A stretch of 20,440 bases of DNA from an uncultured Angelakisella sp. (GTDB taxonomy: Bacteria; Bacillota; Clostridia; Oscillospirales; Ruminococcaceae): assembly GCA_910585535.1 (NCBI GenBank), contig CAJUFK010000055.1, positions 1-20,440 of the forward strand. The letters are read 5' to 3'. This document shows positions 8,184 to 15,398 of the stretch, one piece after another. The notes under the pieces were generated by a model, which saw only the letters and a list, made by a program, of their open reading frames with translations, had not been told where the DNA came from and ran no database searches. Numbering within the stretch: the first letter of the stretch is position 1; the number at the start of each line of letters is the position of its first letter. A program made the position numbers and the translations under genes.

Positions 8184-8213
8184 GCCCCCGGGAACCCATA
8201 AAGGGGCTTTTTT
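8184..8213 (+). terminator. Possible weak terminator upstream of the Nudix gene
   Basis: GCCCC (8184-8188) can pair with GGGGC (8203-8207), with an inner GGG/CCC, followed directly by six T. The stem is short, so this is tentative. It could stop any transcript running through the C-rich region before the next promoter. Confidence 0.3.
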
Positions 8214-8254
8214 GCAGAACAAGCAAAAACACCCTTTTATTCTTCCGGAAAAAA

Positions 8255-8263
8255 TGGTATAGT
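8255..8263 (+). promoter_or_regulatory. Extended -10 promoter for the Nudix-ktrB unit
   Basis: TGGTATAGT at 8255-8263 is an extended -10 box. The -35 at 17 bp spacing (TTTTAT, 8235-8240) is poor, as is usual for extended -10 promoters. The leader to the ATG at 8341 would be about 70 nt. Confidence 0.5.
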
Positions 8264-8340
8264 AATAGCATATTATCAAAATCCGCCCTTTCCGGCCTCA
8301 CCCGCACCGGAAAGCAGAAACGGGAAAAGGAATGAAGCGT

Positions 8341-8826
8341 ATGAAACGGGAAAAATCCTGCGGAGCCCTGGTGATCCGCAAAAATGGTGAACAGTATGAC
8401 CTCGTCCTCCTCCGCCACCGGTTTGGCGGCCACTGGTCCTTTCCAAAAGGCCACGTGGAAGCAGGCGAAACCGAGCGGCAAACCGCCCTCCGGGAGGTGA
8501 AGGAGGAGACCGGCCTCTCCATCCGCCTTTATGACGGATTTCGGGAAAGCGTGGAGTATTTCCCCCAGGCCGGAGTGAAAAAACAGGTGGTCTATTTTCT
8601 GGGGGAGGCCCTGGGGGATGAACTGATCCGCCAGGAGGAGGAGATCAGCGAGCTGCGCTGGGCTCCCCTGCTGGAGGCCGGCGACCTGGTGACCTTCGCC
8701 AACGATAAACGGCTGATCCGTTTGGCCAAAAAACGCCTGGGGATCCTGGAGGACCCTGCCGGACCCCGGCAGAACCGCCGCCGTCCTCCCCGTCCAAAAC
8801 CCAGATCCGCCCGCCGCCCCCGGTAA
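8341..8826 (+). CDS. Nudix hydrolase (Ap4A-hydrolase-like) with Arg/Pro-rich tail
   Basis: 161 residues. I prefer ATG 8341 over ATG 8332: AAAAGGA at 8325-8331 is about nine bases from 8341 but directly abuts 8332. The Nudix box is complete at residues 37-59 (G-x5-E-x7-REVKEETGL), supplying the metal-binding glutamates. The rest matches the small bis(5'-nucleosyl)-tetraphosphatase-like group: an early SCGALVI strand, HWSFPKGH before the box, and a helix near ANDKRLIRLAKK. Likely substrates are dinucleoside polyphosphates or another NDP-X. The last 20 or so residues are outside the fold and contain nine Arg and one Lys among prolines, suggesting a disordered, possibly RNA- or membrane-binding tail. 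ktrB starts 15 bp after the stop, so the two are probably co-transcribed. Confidence 0.85.
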   Translation: MKREKSCGALVIRKNGEQYDLVLLRHRFGGHWSFPKGHVEAGETERQTALREVKEETGLSIRLYDGFRESVEYFPQAGVKKQVVYFLGEALGDELIRQEEEISELRWAPLLEAGDLVTFANDKRLIRLAKKRLGILEDPAGPRQNRRRPPRPKPRSARRPR

Positions 8827-8841
8827 AGGGAGGGACCCACC

Positions 8842-10218
8842 GTGTTTAATCGACCTCTCTCCGGGGAGGGCCAGGGCCGTATGGCCCAGAACCCCGCCCG
8901 AACCATCTGCCTCAGCTTTCTGCTCATCATCGGGGTAGGAACCGCCCTGCTCATCCTTCCGTTTGCCTCCCGGGACGGAACCGTTACCCCGCCTCTGGAG
9001 GCCCTCTTTACCGCAACCTCCGCCACCTGCGTCACCGGCCTGGTGGTTTACGACACCTGGAGCCATTGGTCCGCCGCCGGCCAGGGAATCATCCTTGTCC
9101 TCATCCAGGTGGGCGGTTTGGGCCTGGTGACCATGGGGGCCTTCTTCCAGGTGGTGGCAGGCCGCCGCCTGGGTCTGCGGACCGCCGACCTGGCTAAGGA
9201 GTCGGTAAACAGCGATTCCTTTGCCGGGGTGCGCCACCTGGTCCGAACGGTGATTCTGGGGACCTTTCTGGTGGAGCTGCTGGGAGCCCTGGCCCTGGCC
9301 GTCACCTTTGTTCCCCGCCTGGGCCTCCGGGACGGCCTGGCCGCCTCCGCCTTTACCTCGGTCTCCGCCTTCTGCAACGCCGGCTTCGACCTGATGGGCC
9401 GGGAGGGCACCCCCTTCGCCTCCCTCACCGCCTTTGAGGGCAACTGGCTGGTGACCCTTCCCGCTATGGCCCTGGTGGTGCTGGGGGGACTGGGCTTTGT
9501 GGTCTGGGACGATCTTCTCAAGTGGCGGCACACCCATACCGTCACCCTGCATACCCGAATCGTCCTGATCCTCACAGCGGCGCTGCTGGGGGTGGGCTTT
9601 TTGGGATTTCTGGTCCTGGAATGGGGGAATCCCGGCACCCTGGGGCCTCTTTCCCTGCCGGGGAAGATAAACGCCGCCCTCTTCCACTCGGTAAGCTGCC
9701 GGACGGCTGGCTTTAACACAGTGGACCTTGCCGCTCTGACAGACCAGTCAAAGGTCCTTTCGGTGCTGCTGATGTTTGTTGGGGCAGGCCCTGCGGGCAC
9801 CGGCGGCGGCGTAAAGATCACCACCGCCGCGGTGGTGGTAATGACCATCGTCTCGGTGATGAGCGGGGAAGAGGACGCCATTATCCACCGGAGGCGGGTG
9901 GAACCTCAAACCGTCTACCGGGCCCTCACCCTTATCACCATGGGGTTGCTGATCGTTGCGGTATCCACCGTGGCCATCTGGTTTTCCCTGGGGGGAACGT
10001 TCACCCTTACTGACGTCCTCTTTGAGGAGACCTCCGCCTTTGCCACGGTGGGACTTTCGGTTGGGGTCTCCGGGGCGGTGGGCATCGTGGGAAAACTGGT
10101 GCTCATCGTCAATATGTTCCTGGGGCGGGTGGGCCTGCTTTCCCTGGCTCTGGCCATGGCCATGAAGAGCGGCAGCAGCAAGGAGGTCCTGCCGTCAGCG
10201 CGGATCATCATTGGATAG
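8842..10218 (+). CDS. ktrB: KtrB/TrkH-family potassium uptake channel subunit
   Basis: A 458-residue membrane protein starting at GTG 8842, with AAAGGGAGGG at 8825-8834. The four pore loops of the TrkH/KtrB superfamily are visible in order: TSATCVTGL, SAFCNAGF, SCRTAGFN and SAFATVGL, each with the conserved filter Gly. Length and the short N-terminus fit KtrB (about 450) rather than TrkH (about 480). It forms the dimeric K+-translocating (often Na+-dependent) pore and normally needs the RCK-domain ring protein KtrA. No ktrA is adjacent: the gene is followed three bases later by a strong terminator. The partner must be encoded elsewhere, or the channel uses a shared KtrA/TrkA. No c-di-AMP riboswitch is seen upstream. 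Confidence 0.88.
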   Translation: MFNRPLSGEGQGRMAQNPARTICLSFLLIIGVGTALLILPFASRDGTVTPPLEALFTATSATCVTGLVVYDTWSHWSAAGQGIILVLIQVGGLGLVTMGAFFQVVAGRRLGLRTADLAKESVNSDSFAGVRHLVRTVILGTFLVELLGALALAVTFVPRLGLRDGLAASAFTSVSAFCNAGFDLMGREGTPFASLTAFEGNWLVTLPAMALVVLGGLGFVVWDDLLKWRHTHTVTLHTRIVLILTAALLGVGFLGFLVLEWGNPGTLGPLSLPGKINAALFHSVSCRTAGFNTVDLAALTDQSKVLSVLLMFVGAGPAGTGGGVKITTAAVVVMTIVSVMSGEEDAIIHRRRVEPQTVYRALTLITMGLLIVAVSTVAIWFSLGGTFTLTDVLFEETSAFATVGLSVGVSGAVGIVGKLVLIVNMFLGRVGLLSLALAMAMKSGSSKEVLPSARIIIG

Positions 10219-10220
10219 TG

Positions 10221-10255
10221 AAAAAGGAGAGGACAGCCGTTGTCCTCTCCTTTTT
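10221..10255. terminator. Bidirectional terminator between ktrB and the minus-strand operon
   Basis: A perfect 15-bp inverted repeat: AAAAAGGAGAGGACA (10221-10235), loop GCCGT, TGTCCTCTCCTTTTT (10241-10255). It gives a GC stem with a U-tract in both orientations. It lies exactly between the convergent stops at 10218 and 10261, so it would end both ktrB and the eight-gene operon. Confidence 0.93.
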
Positions 10256-10260
10256 GGGAA

Positions 10261-11163
10261 TTATCGATCCGAAGGGGCGTCTTTCCCCTTTCGGGAAACC
10301 GAAAGCAGGGACAGCAGGATCAGTCCGCACCCCGCCAGGGCAGAGGGGGTCAGAAGATCATGGAAGATAAGAATGCCGGAAAGCAGGCTGACCGCAGGCT
10401 CCAGCATATTGATAGCGGCCCCGGTGGACGCCCCGGTTACCCGCACCCCAAAAGCAAAGAGGACCACCGCCCCCATGTTGCACCCCTGCTGGCATAGGGC
10501 CATCAGGTAGGGAACCGGAGAGGGCACCAGGGACAGGCTGTTGGTGAAAAGGGCAAAGGCCCCAAAGACAGCGGCACTGACCCCGCTGAGGTAGAAAAAC
10601 AATACAAAGGGGTCCAGCTTGGCAAAGGCGCTTTTGTCGTTGGCGATGACGAAAACGCCGTAGGTCACACTGGAGGCCAGGGCGAAGAGGATCCCCAAAA
10701 GGGGACCCTTTCCGGCAAACCCGCCGCCGGGGCCGGCGATGAGAACCACCCCAGCCAGAGCGCAGAGAATGGCGGCGATTTTTGCCATAGAGAGCTTTTC
10801 CCGAAAAACAGCCGCCATCCCTGTCATAACCAGCACCGGGTAGGCAAAATGGATCGTCGTGGCAACGCCGATGGAGATATACTGGTAGGAAAGGGTGAGA
10901 AGGGAGGAGGTGCCCAGGGTGGAAAGACACCCGAAAAGAAGCACATCCTTTAGGACCACCCCCTCCACCTTTGGGGAGACCCTGCGAACTGCAAGGACAA
11001 GGTTTCCCAAAAGAAAGGCGACGGCGTTGCTGAGAAAGAGATAGGCAGGGATGCCGGAAACCTGGGTGGCCAGCTTTACAAAGGAGGGAATGATCCCGTA
11101 AAGAAAGGAGGCCCCGATGAGACAGCCCACAGGATGGGCTGTGAAGCGATTAGAAGTGGTCAT
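10261..11163 (-). CDS. EamA/DMT-superfamily transporter (putative metabolite exporter)
   Basis: A 300-residue polytopic protein with about ten hydrophobic segments in two homologous EamA halves. The first half starts at VGCLIGASFLYGIIPSFVKLA and the second near GPLLGILFALASSVTYGVF. This length and duplication are typical of the drug/metabolite transporter superfamily, whose studied members include amino-acid exporters (YdeD, RhtA) and nucleotide-sugar carriers. ATG at 11163 is preceded by AAAAGGAAAC. It begins 15 bases after the HAD phosphatase stop, with no terminator between, so it is the last gene of the PTS operon. In that setting it could export a product of catabolism such as a released amine or amino acid, though substrate specificity cannot be read from sequence. 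Confidence 0.85.
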   Translation of the reverse strand: MTTSNRFTAHPVGCLIGASFLYGIIPSFVKLATQVSGIPAYLFLSNAVAFLLGNLVLAVRRVSPKVEGVVLKDVLLFGCLSTLGTSSLLTLSYQYISIGVATTIHFAYPVLVMTGMAAVFREKLSMAKIAAILCALAGVVLIAGPGGGFAGKGPLLGILFALASSVTYGVFVIANDKSAFAKLDPFVLFFYLSGVSAAVFGAFALFTNSLSLVPSPVPYLMALCQQGCNMGAVVLFAFGVRVTGASTGAAINMLEPAVSLLSGILIFHDLLTPSALAGCGLILLSLLSVSRKGKDAPSDR

Positions 11164-11178
11164 TATTTTTGTTTCCTT

Positions 11179-11880
11179 TTACAGTGGGCTCCCTGGTGGT
11201 TCTTCACCGGCAGCCTCCAGCTCCCGGATGAAAGAGGGAACCTCCGAAAGGCTGTCCAGAACGGCCCGCGCCAGGGCCCGGATCTCCTTGTCGGGCAAAA
11301 CAAGATCAGGGATCATAACCGGGATCATGCCGGCCCGGTGGGCGGCGCGGATCCCGTTGGGGCTGTCCTCCAGAACCAGGCACCGCCCCGGGCCGGCCCC
11401 AAGGCGGCGGGCTCCAAGGAGAAAAATATCCGGGGCCGGCTTTCCGCAAGGGACCATATCGCCGTAAACGGCGTCCTTTAAGTAGGGGAAAATCCCGGTC
11501 CCCTCCAGGAGGGGGAGGGCGTCTTGTCTGATGGTGGAGGTCGCCACGGCACAGGGGATGTCCCGTGCCTTTAAGAAATTCAGCAGTGCAAAGACGCCCG
11601 GCCGCAGATTTGGATTTTGATAGCGGGCCATGTATTCCTCCCAAAGGCGGTCCGCTTCGGCCTCCACCGCCTCAAAGGGGTACTGGAGGCCGTACCGCTC
11701 CAAAAAGATCTGCCGGACCTCGGCGTTGCTCCGGCCCATAAGCTGGGGGGAAAGCTCCTCCTCAAAGGGGAGGGAAAGGCGGGCGCAGGCTTCCCTGCGG
11801 CAGGAGAGGCTCAGCCGCTCGGTGTCCAAAAGCAAACCGTCCATATCCAAAAGGACGGCGGCGATCCGTTTTACTCCCAT
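11179..11880 (-). CDS. HAD-IA family phosphatase (beta-phosphoglucomutase-like fold)
   Basis: 233 residues. HAD motifs: DMDGLLLDTE (nucleophile Asp12, acid Asp14), ATST (Thr114), GKPAPDIF (Lys147) and LEDSPNG (Glu171-Asp172). The helical C1 cap lies between motif I and about residue 90. This is the sugar-phosphatase/beta-PGM branch of subfamily IA; the cap lacks an obvious beta-PGM substrate signature, so phosphatase is more likely than mutase. The ATG at 11880 overlaps the end of the 6-phosphogluconate dehydrogenase gene by 10 bases (that stop is at 11871-11873), implying translational coupling. Within this operon it may dephosphorylate a sugar-acid or pentose phosphate that accumulates. The exact substrate is unknown. 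Confidence 0.82.
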   Translation of the reverse strand: MGVKRIAAVLLDMDGLLLDTERLSLSCRREACARLSLPFEEELSPQLMGRSNAEVRQIFLERYGLQYPFEAVEAEADRLWEEYMARYQNPNLRPGVFALLNFLKARDIPCAVATSTIRQDALPLLEGTGIFPYLKDAVYGDMVPCGKPAPDIFLLGARRLGAGPGRCLVLEDSPNGIRAAHRAGMIPVMIPDLVLPDKEIRALARAVLDSLSEVPSFIRELEAAGEEPPGSPL

Positions 11881-13277
11881 TGGGTGTGGAACACCCCTTC
11901 CCGATCCTTCCGGCGGTAGCAGTGGGCGCCGAAAAAGTCCCGCTGGGCCTGGAGGAGGCTTGCAGGGCAGTCCGCCGTGCGGGAAAAATCAAAGTAGCTG
12001 ATGGCGCTGAGCAGAGCCGGGCAGGCCGCCCCGCTTTGGACAGAGAGGGCGGCAGTCCGCCGCCAGGCGGCCTGGGCCTTCTGGAGGACCGGTCCAAACA
12101 CCGCCGTTCCCATAAGGTTGGCGCAGTCCGGTTCCGCCTGGAAGGCGGCGGCGATGTCGTCCAGGAGGCGGGCCCGGATGATACATCCGCCCCGCCAGAT
12201 CAGGGCGATGGAGGCATAGTCCAAATTCCAGCCAAATTCCTTGGCCGCCGCCCGAAGCAGGGAAAAGCCCTGGGCGTAGGCGCAGATCTTTGCGGCGTAA
12301 AGGCTCTCCTCCAGGTCCTGCAAGAAGGCGGCCCGGTCCCGGATGGGGGGAGCCTCCCAGGAGAAGCGCCGGGAGGCCGCCACCCGCTCCTCCTTTTGGG
12401 CGGAGAGGCACCGGGCAAAAACCGCCTGGGCGATGGTGGGAACAGCCACCCCCATGGACAGCCCCTCGGTGGAGGTCCACATCCCGGTGCCCTTTTGGCC
12501 GGCGGTGTCCAGGATCACATCAACCAGGGGCTTTCCGGTGTCCGGGTCCTGGACCTTCAGGATCTTCCCGGTGATCTCGATAAGATAGGACCCCAGCCGC
12601 CCCCTGTTCCATCCCTCAAAGACGGCCTGGCACTCCTGGACCGTGAACCCGGCCACCTGACGCATCAGTCCGTAGCATTCACAGATCAGCTGGATGTCGG
12701 CGTACTCGATCCCGTTGTGGACCATTTTTACGTAATGCCCCGCCCCGTCTTCGCCGATGTACGTACAGCAGGGGGAACCGTCCTCCGCCTTGGCGGAGAT
12801 GGCGGACAGCAGCGCCTCCAGCTCCCGGTATGTTTCCCGGTGGCCGCCGGGCATCATACAGGGGCCCTCTAAGGCGCCCCTCTCCCCGCCGGAGATCCCC
12901 ATGCCGAAAAAGCGGATCCCCTTGGCCCCAAGGGCTTTCTCCCTGCGCCGGGTGTCGGCGTAAAAGGAGTTTCCGCCGTCAATAACAATGTCCCCCGGAT
13001 CCAGCAGGGGAAGCAGCTGGTCCGTCACCTGGTCCACTGCGGGACCGGCGGTTATCATCAAAAGGACCCGGCGGGGACGCTCCAAAGCCTGGACAAAGGC
13101 TTCCAGACTGTAGCAGGGGATCAGGCCGGGGCGGTCCGCCCCCCGGTTTTCCAGAAAGGCCCGGGTGACCTCCGGCTCCAGGTTGCAGACCGCCACCTGG
13201 TAGCCGTGGCCGGCGATGTTCAGGGCCAGGCTTTGGCCCATAACCCCCATGCCGTAAACTCCGATATATGCGCTCAT
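11871..13277 (-). CDS. gnd: 6-phosphogluconate dehydrogenase, decarboxylating
   Basis: 468 residues, the standard length of the long (dimeric) 6PGDH class. It oxidatively decarboxylates 6-phosphogluconate to ribulose-5-phosphate with NAD(P)+. Visible are the Rossmann motif GVYGMGVMG (6-14), GISGGERGALEGPCMMPGG (substrate binding), KMVHNGIEYADIQLI with the catalytic Lys, DTAGQKGTGMWT, IWRGGCIIRARLLDDI and the C-terminal LLQAQRDFFGAHCYRR. The start is ATG 13277, which has AAGGAGG eight bases upstream; the frame also reaches a TTG further up. It starts 17 bases after the amidohydrolase stop and overlaps the downstream HAD gene. No zwf or gluconate kinase is nearby. The likely source of 6-phosphogluconate is therefore the PTS encoded upstream (inference). 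Confidence 0.95.
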   Translation of the reverse strand: MSAYIGVYGMGVMGQSLALNIAGHGYQVAVCNLEPEVTRAFLENRGADRPGLIPCYSLEAFVQALERPRRVLLMITAGPAVDQVTDQLLPLLDPGDIVIDGGNSFYADTRRREKALGAKGIRFFGMGISGGERGALEGPCMMPGGHRETYRELEALLSAISAKAEDGSPCCTYIGEDGAGHYVKMVHNGIEYADIQLICECYGLMRQVAGFTVQECQAVFEGWNRGRLGSYLIEITGKILKVQDPDTGKPLVDVILDTAGQKGTGMWTSTEGLSMGVAVPTIAQAVFARCLSAQKEERVAASRRFSWEAPPIRDRAAFLQDLEESLYAAKICAYAQGFSLLRAAAKEFGWNLDYASIALIWRGGCIIRARLLDDIAAAFQAEPDCANLMGTAVFGPVLQKAQAAWRRTAALSVQSGAACPALLSAISYFDFSRTADCPASLLQAQRDFFGAHCYRRKDREGVFHTQWE

Positions 13278-13294
13278 CGCGGCGCCTCCTTTTT

Positions 13295-14497
13295 TCAAAA
13301 ATCAGGCTGGCTTTGCAGCTCCTTCAGCTCCACCTTGGCCGCCTCCAAAATGGAGGGGTCACAAAGAAGATCCAGGGCGCTGTATGCCAGAACCTTGCTC
13401 CCCAGCTGGACGACGAATTCTGCCCTGGGGGACAGGGCCAGCTGGCGGAACCTGGGGGTGTGGTTGGAGATCTTCTCCTCCGGCAGAAGGGTGGGGTAGG
13501 GCATGACGCCGGGAATGACCCGGTTCAGGTTGCCGAAGTCCTCCCCGCCGTTGTCGTCCACCATCCCCGGCATCACCGGTTCCCCCAGAAGCTGGAAGTT
13601 TTTCCGCACCACCTCCGCCAAGACATAGCTGCATACCCGCCCCTGGTAGCCGGGTTCCTCCTGGATCTCCACCTTGCAGCCGGCGGCCAAGGCCCCGGCC
13701 TGAATGCAGTCCCGAACCCGCTCCACCGCTTTGGTCAAAAAGGACATCTTAAAGCAGCGGACGCTGACTGCAATCTCGCTTTTATCTGGGATCAGGCCGT
13801 TTTCCTCTCCGCCGTTCAGGATCAGCGGCATCACCTGGACCTCGCTGGGGAGCTGGTTGCGAAGACAGCCCAGGGCGGTATAGCAGACCACGGCGGCGTC
13901 GGCGGCGTTTAATCCGTCCTCGGGGTGGCTTCCGGAATGGGCCCCCTTCCCCCTGTAAACCGCCCGGAGGCGGTAGGAGGACTTGCAGTTGCCGGCGATC
14001 TTGGTGGTGCCGGTCGTCGGGTGGAGAAGGAGCATGGCGTCGGTTTCGTCAAAGACCCCCGCCTTTTGCAGAACAATCTTCCCGCCAAAGGCCTCCTCCG
14101 CCGGCGTGCCCACAAGGCGTAGGGTCCCGGGAATCTTTTCCTGCTTCATCACCGCCCCAAGGGCGGCGGCAGCCCCCACGGCGGTGGAGGCGATCAGGTT
14201 GTGGCCGCAGGCGTGGCCGATGGGAAGGGCGTCGTACTCCGCCAGAATATCGATAACCGGGGCCCTGATCCCGGTAGGGCAGCACTCCGCCAGAAAGGCC
14301 GTCTCCAGGCCGCCGGTGCCGGTTTGGGGGGAGAGGCCCCGCCGGGTCAGGTACTGGGTCAGGGCGGCGCAGGCTTTCCGCTCCTGGAGGTACAGCTCCG
14401 GGTTTTCGTGGAGATACCGGCTCAGTTCCCACAGGGCGGGCTGGTCGTCTTGGATCAGCCGGTCCAGCCGATCCTTCAGCGCGGAAACATCATACAC
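13295..14497 (-). CDS. M20-family amidohydrolase (M20D / AbgB-PM20D2-like)
   Basis: 400 residues from a GTG at 14497, with GGAAGGAG upstream. The binuclear metalloamidase pattern is clear: ILAEYDALPIGHACGHNLIAS with the metal-binding Cys97 and His99, GTPAEEAFGGK with catalytic/metal Glu134-Glu135, a later HPTTGTTK, and a lid/dimerisation domain at about 180-300. LAEYDALP followed by IGHACGHN is typical of the AbgB/PM20D2 branch, which cleaves N-acyl or peptide-like bonds such as aminobenzoyl-glutamate or dipeptides, not canonical exopeptidase substrates. There is no signal peptide, so it is cytoplasmic. Its place between the PTS and gnd genes suggests it hydrolyses the imported, phosphorylated substrate; this is inference. 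A strong hairpin separates it from the EIID gene. Confidence 0.85.
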   Translation of the reverse strand: MYDVSALKDRLDRLIQDDQPALWELSRYLHENPELYLQERKACAALTQYLTRRGLSPQTGTGGLETAFLAECCPTGIRAPVIDILAEYDALPIGHACGHNLIASTAVGAAAALGAVMKQEKIPGTLRLVGTPAEEAFGGKIVLQKAGVFDETDAMLLLHPTTGTTKIAGNCKSSYRLRAVYRGKGAHSGSHPEDGLNAADAAVVCYTALGCLRNQLPSEVQVMPLILNGGEENGLIPDKSEIAVSVRCFKMSFLTKAVERVRDCIQAGALAAGCKVEIQEEPGYQGRVCSYVLAEVVRKNFQLLGEPVMPGMVDDNGGEDFGNLNRVIPGVMPYPTLLPEEKISNHTPRFRQLALSPRAEFVVQLGSKVLAYSALDLLCDPSILEAAKVELKELQSQPDF

Positions 14498-14522
14498 AAC
14501 AAGGACTCCTTCCTTTCTTCGG

Positions 14523-14560
14523 GCCGCGCCGCCTGGACCAAAAGACCCAGACGGCGCGGC
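14523..14560 (-). promoter_or_regulatory. Intercistronic hairpin between EIID and the amidohydrolase
   Basis: The arms 14523-14536 and 14547-14560 form a 14-bp stem with one G-U pair (on the minus strand) around a ten-base loop. It begins seven bases after the EIID stop codon. No U-tract follows on the minus strand, so it is not a normal terminator. It may stabilise the PTS part of the mRNA or cause partial termination, setting a higher PTS:enzyme ratio. Confidence 0.6.
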
Positions 14561-14567
14561 GGGAAAT

Positions 14568-15398
14568 TTAGAAAATTCCGATCAGGGATCCCAGCAGGGA
14601 CACAGCCAAAATGGCGGCGATGACCATGTTGTAGTTCTGGCCCTTTTTCTTAAAGTACCAGTAGATCCCCATGATGCAGCCCAGGGGGAGCAGGCCGGGA
14701 AGGATGGAATCCAGAATGCTTTGGATTTGGATTGGCGCCATGTTTTCCAGGGCGATCTCCAGGGGGATGGTCAAGCTGACGTAGCTGGACCCCAGGGCCC
14801 CCATCATAAACAGGCCCATGATGCTGGCGGCGGTGATCAGCTCGTTGATGCGGCCGCTGCGGAGGATGGAGTGGATGGAGGTCCGGCCGGTTTTATACCC
14901 GGTCATCCAGCACCAATAGGCGATGGAGCAGGAGACCACGGCAAAGAGCAGGGGGATAAAGGCCCCAAGGGCAAAGCCCTGGACGGCAAAGGTGATGCCG
15001 ATGCCGTAGATAATGGGTTTCAGGGTGCCCCAGACGATGGTGTCGCCGATGCCGGCCAGGGGACCCATGAGGCCGGTTTTAAGGCCGGTGATGGCCTCGT
15101 CGGGGATGTCGGCGCCGTTGGCCCGCTCCTCCTCCATGGAAAGGACGATGCCGGGGATAAGGCAGCCAAAGTCCGCTTCGCTGTTGTAGAACTGCAGGTG
15201 GCGCTGAAGGGCGGCGGACAGGTCCTCCTTGTTGGGGTAGAGCTTTTCCAGGCAGTTGGAGATACTGCCGCAGAAGAGCAGGGCCTGAAGACGCTCGTAG
15301 GAATTGGACTGCTCGGAGGAGGCCATCCATTTGAACCAGGACCGGCGCAGGTCCTGCTTGTTCAGGGTCACAGCGGCCCCTTTTCCCTTTTCACTCAT
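14568..15398 (-). CDS. PTS system, mannose/fructose/sorbose-family IID component
   Basis: 276 residues. It contains the EIID hallmark GLMGPLAGIGDTI at about 110-122 and an N-terminal cytoplasmic part (LNKQDLRRSWFKWM...SNSYERLQALLFCGSI) typical of ManZ/LevG/AgaD proteins. Hydrophobic segments cluster in the second half and at the C-terminus. EIID forms the sugar channel with EIIC. Its ATG overlaps the EIIC stop by four bases (ATGA), so the two subunits are translationally coupled. It is the fourth gene of the operon. Substrate specificity cannot be deduced from EIID alone. Confidence 0.93.
   Translation of the reverse strand: MSEKGKGAAVTLNKQDLRRSWFKWMASSEQSNSYERLQALLFCGSISNCLEKLYPNKEDLSAALQRHLQFYNSEADFGCLIPGIVLSMEEERANGADIPDEAITGLKTGLMGPLAGIGDTIVWGTLKPIIYGIGITFAVQGFALGAFIPLLFAVVSCSIAYWCWMTGYKTGRTSIHSILRSGRINELITAASIMGLFMMGALGSSYVSLTIPLEIALENMAPIQIQSILDSILPGLLPLGCIMGIYWYFKKKGQNYNMVIAAILAVSLLGSLIGIF

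Larger units (their letters stand above)
7759..8254. other. Gene-free region of about 500 bp with hairpins and a C-rich tract
   Basis: No open frame here has a ribosome site or a recognisable product; the frames in both directions are low-complexity shadows. The first part (to about 7890) shows only short palindromes such as CCCTAGGG. Two strong hairpins occupy about 7911-7974 and are listed separately. From about 8085 to 8190 the plus strand is rich in C and A: in 8101-8160 I count 29 C, 23 A, 7 G and a single T. A weak terminator-like structure ends the stretch at 8184-8213. No riboswitch was recognised ahead of the Nudix-ktrB pair. Confidence 0.6.

Noticed and set aside
7759..8340. c-di-AMP (ydaO) riboswitch upstream of the Nudix-ktrB unit
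   Set aside because: I could not find the conserved core, and the likely promoter at 8255-8263 leaves only about 70 nt of leader.
8086..9687. 533-residue minus-strand frame over Nudix and ktrB
   Set aside because: Low-complexity Gly/Gln/His-rich translation opposite two well-supported genes.
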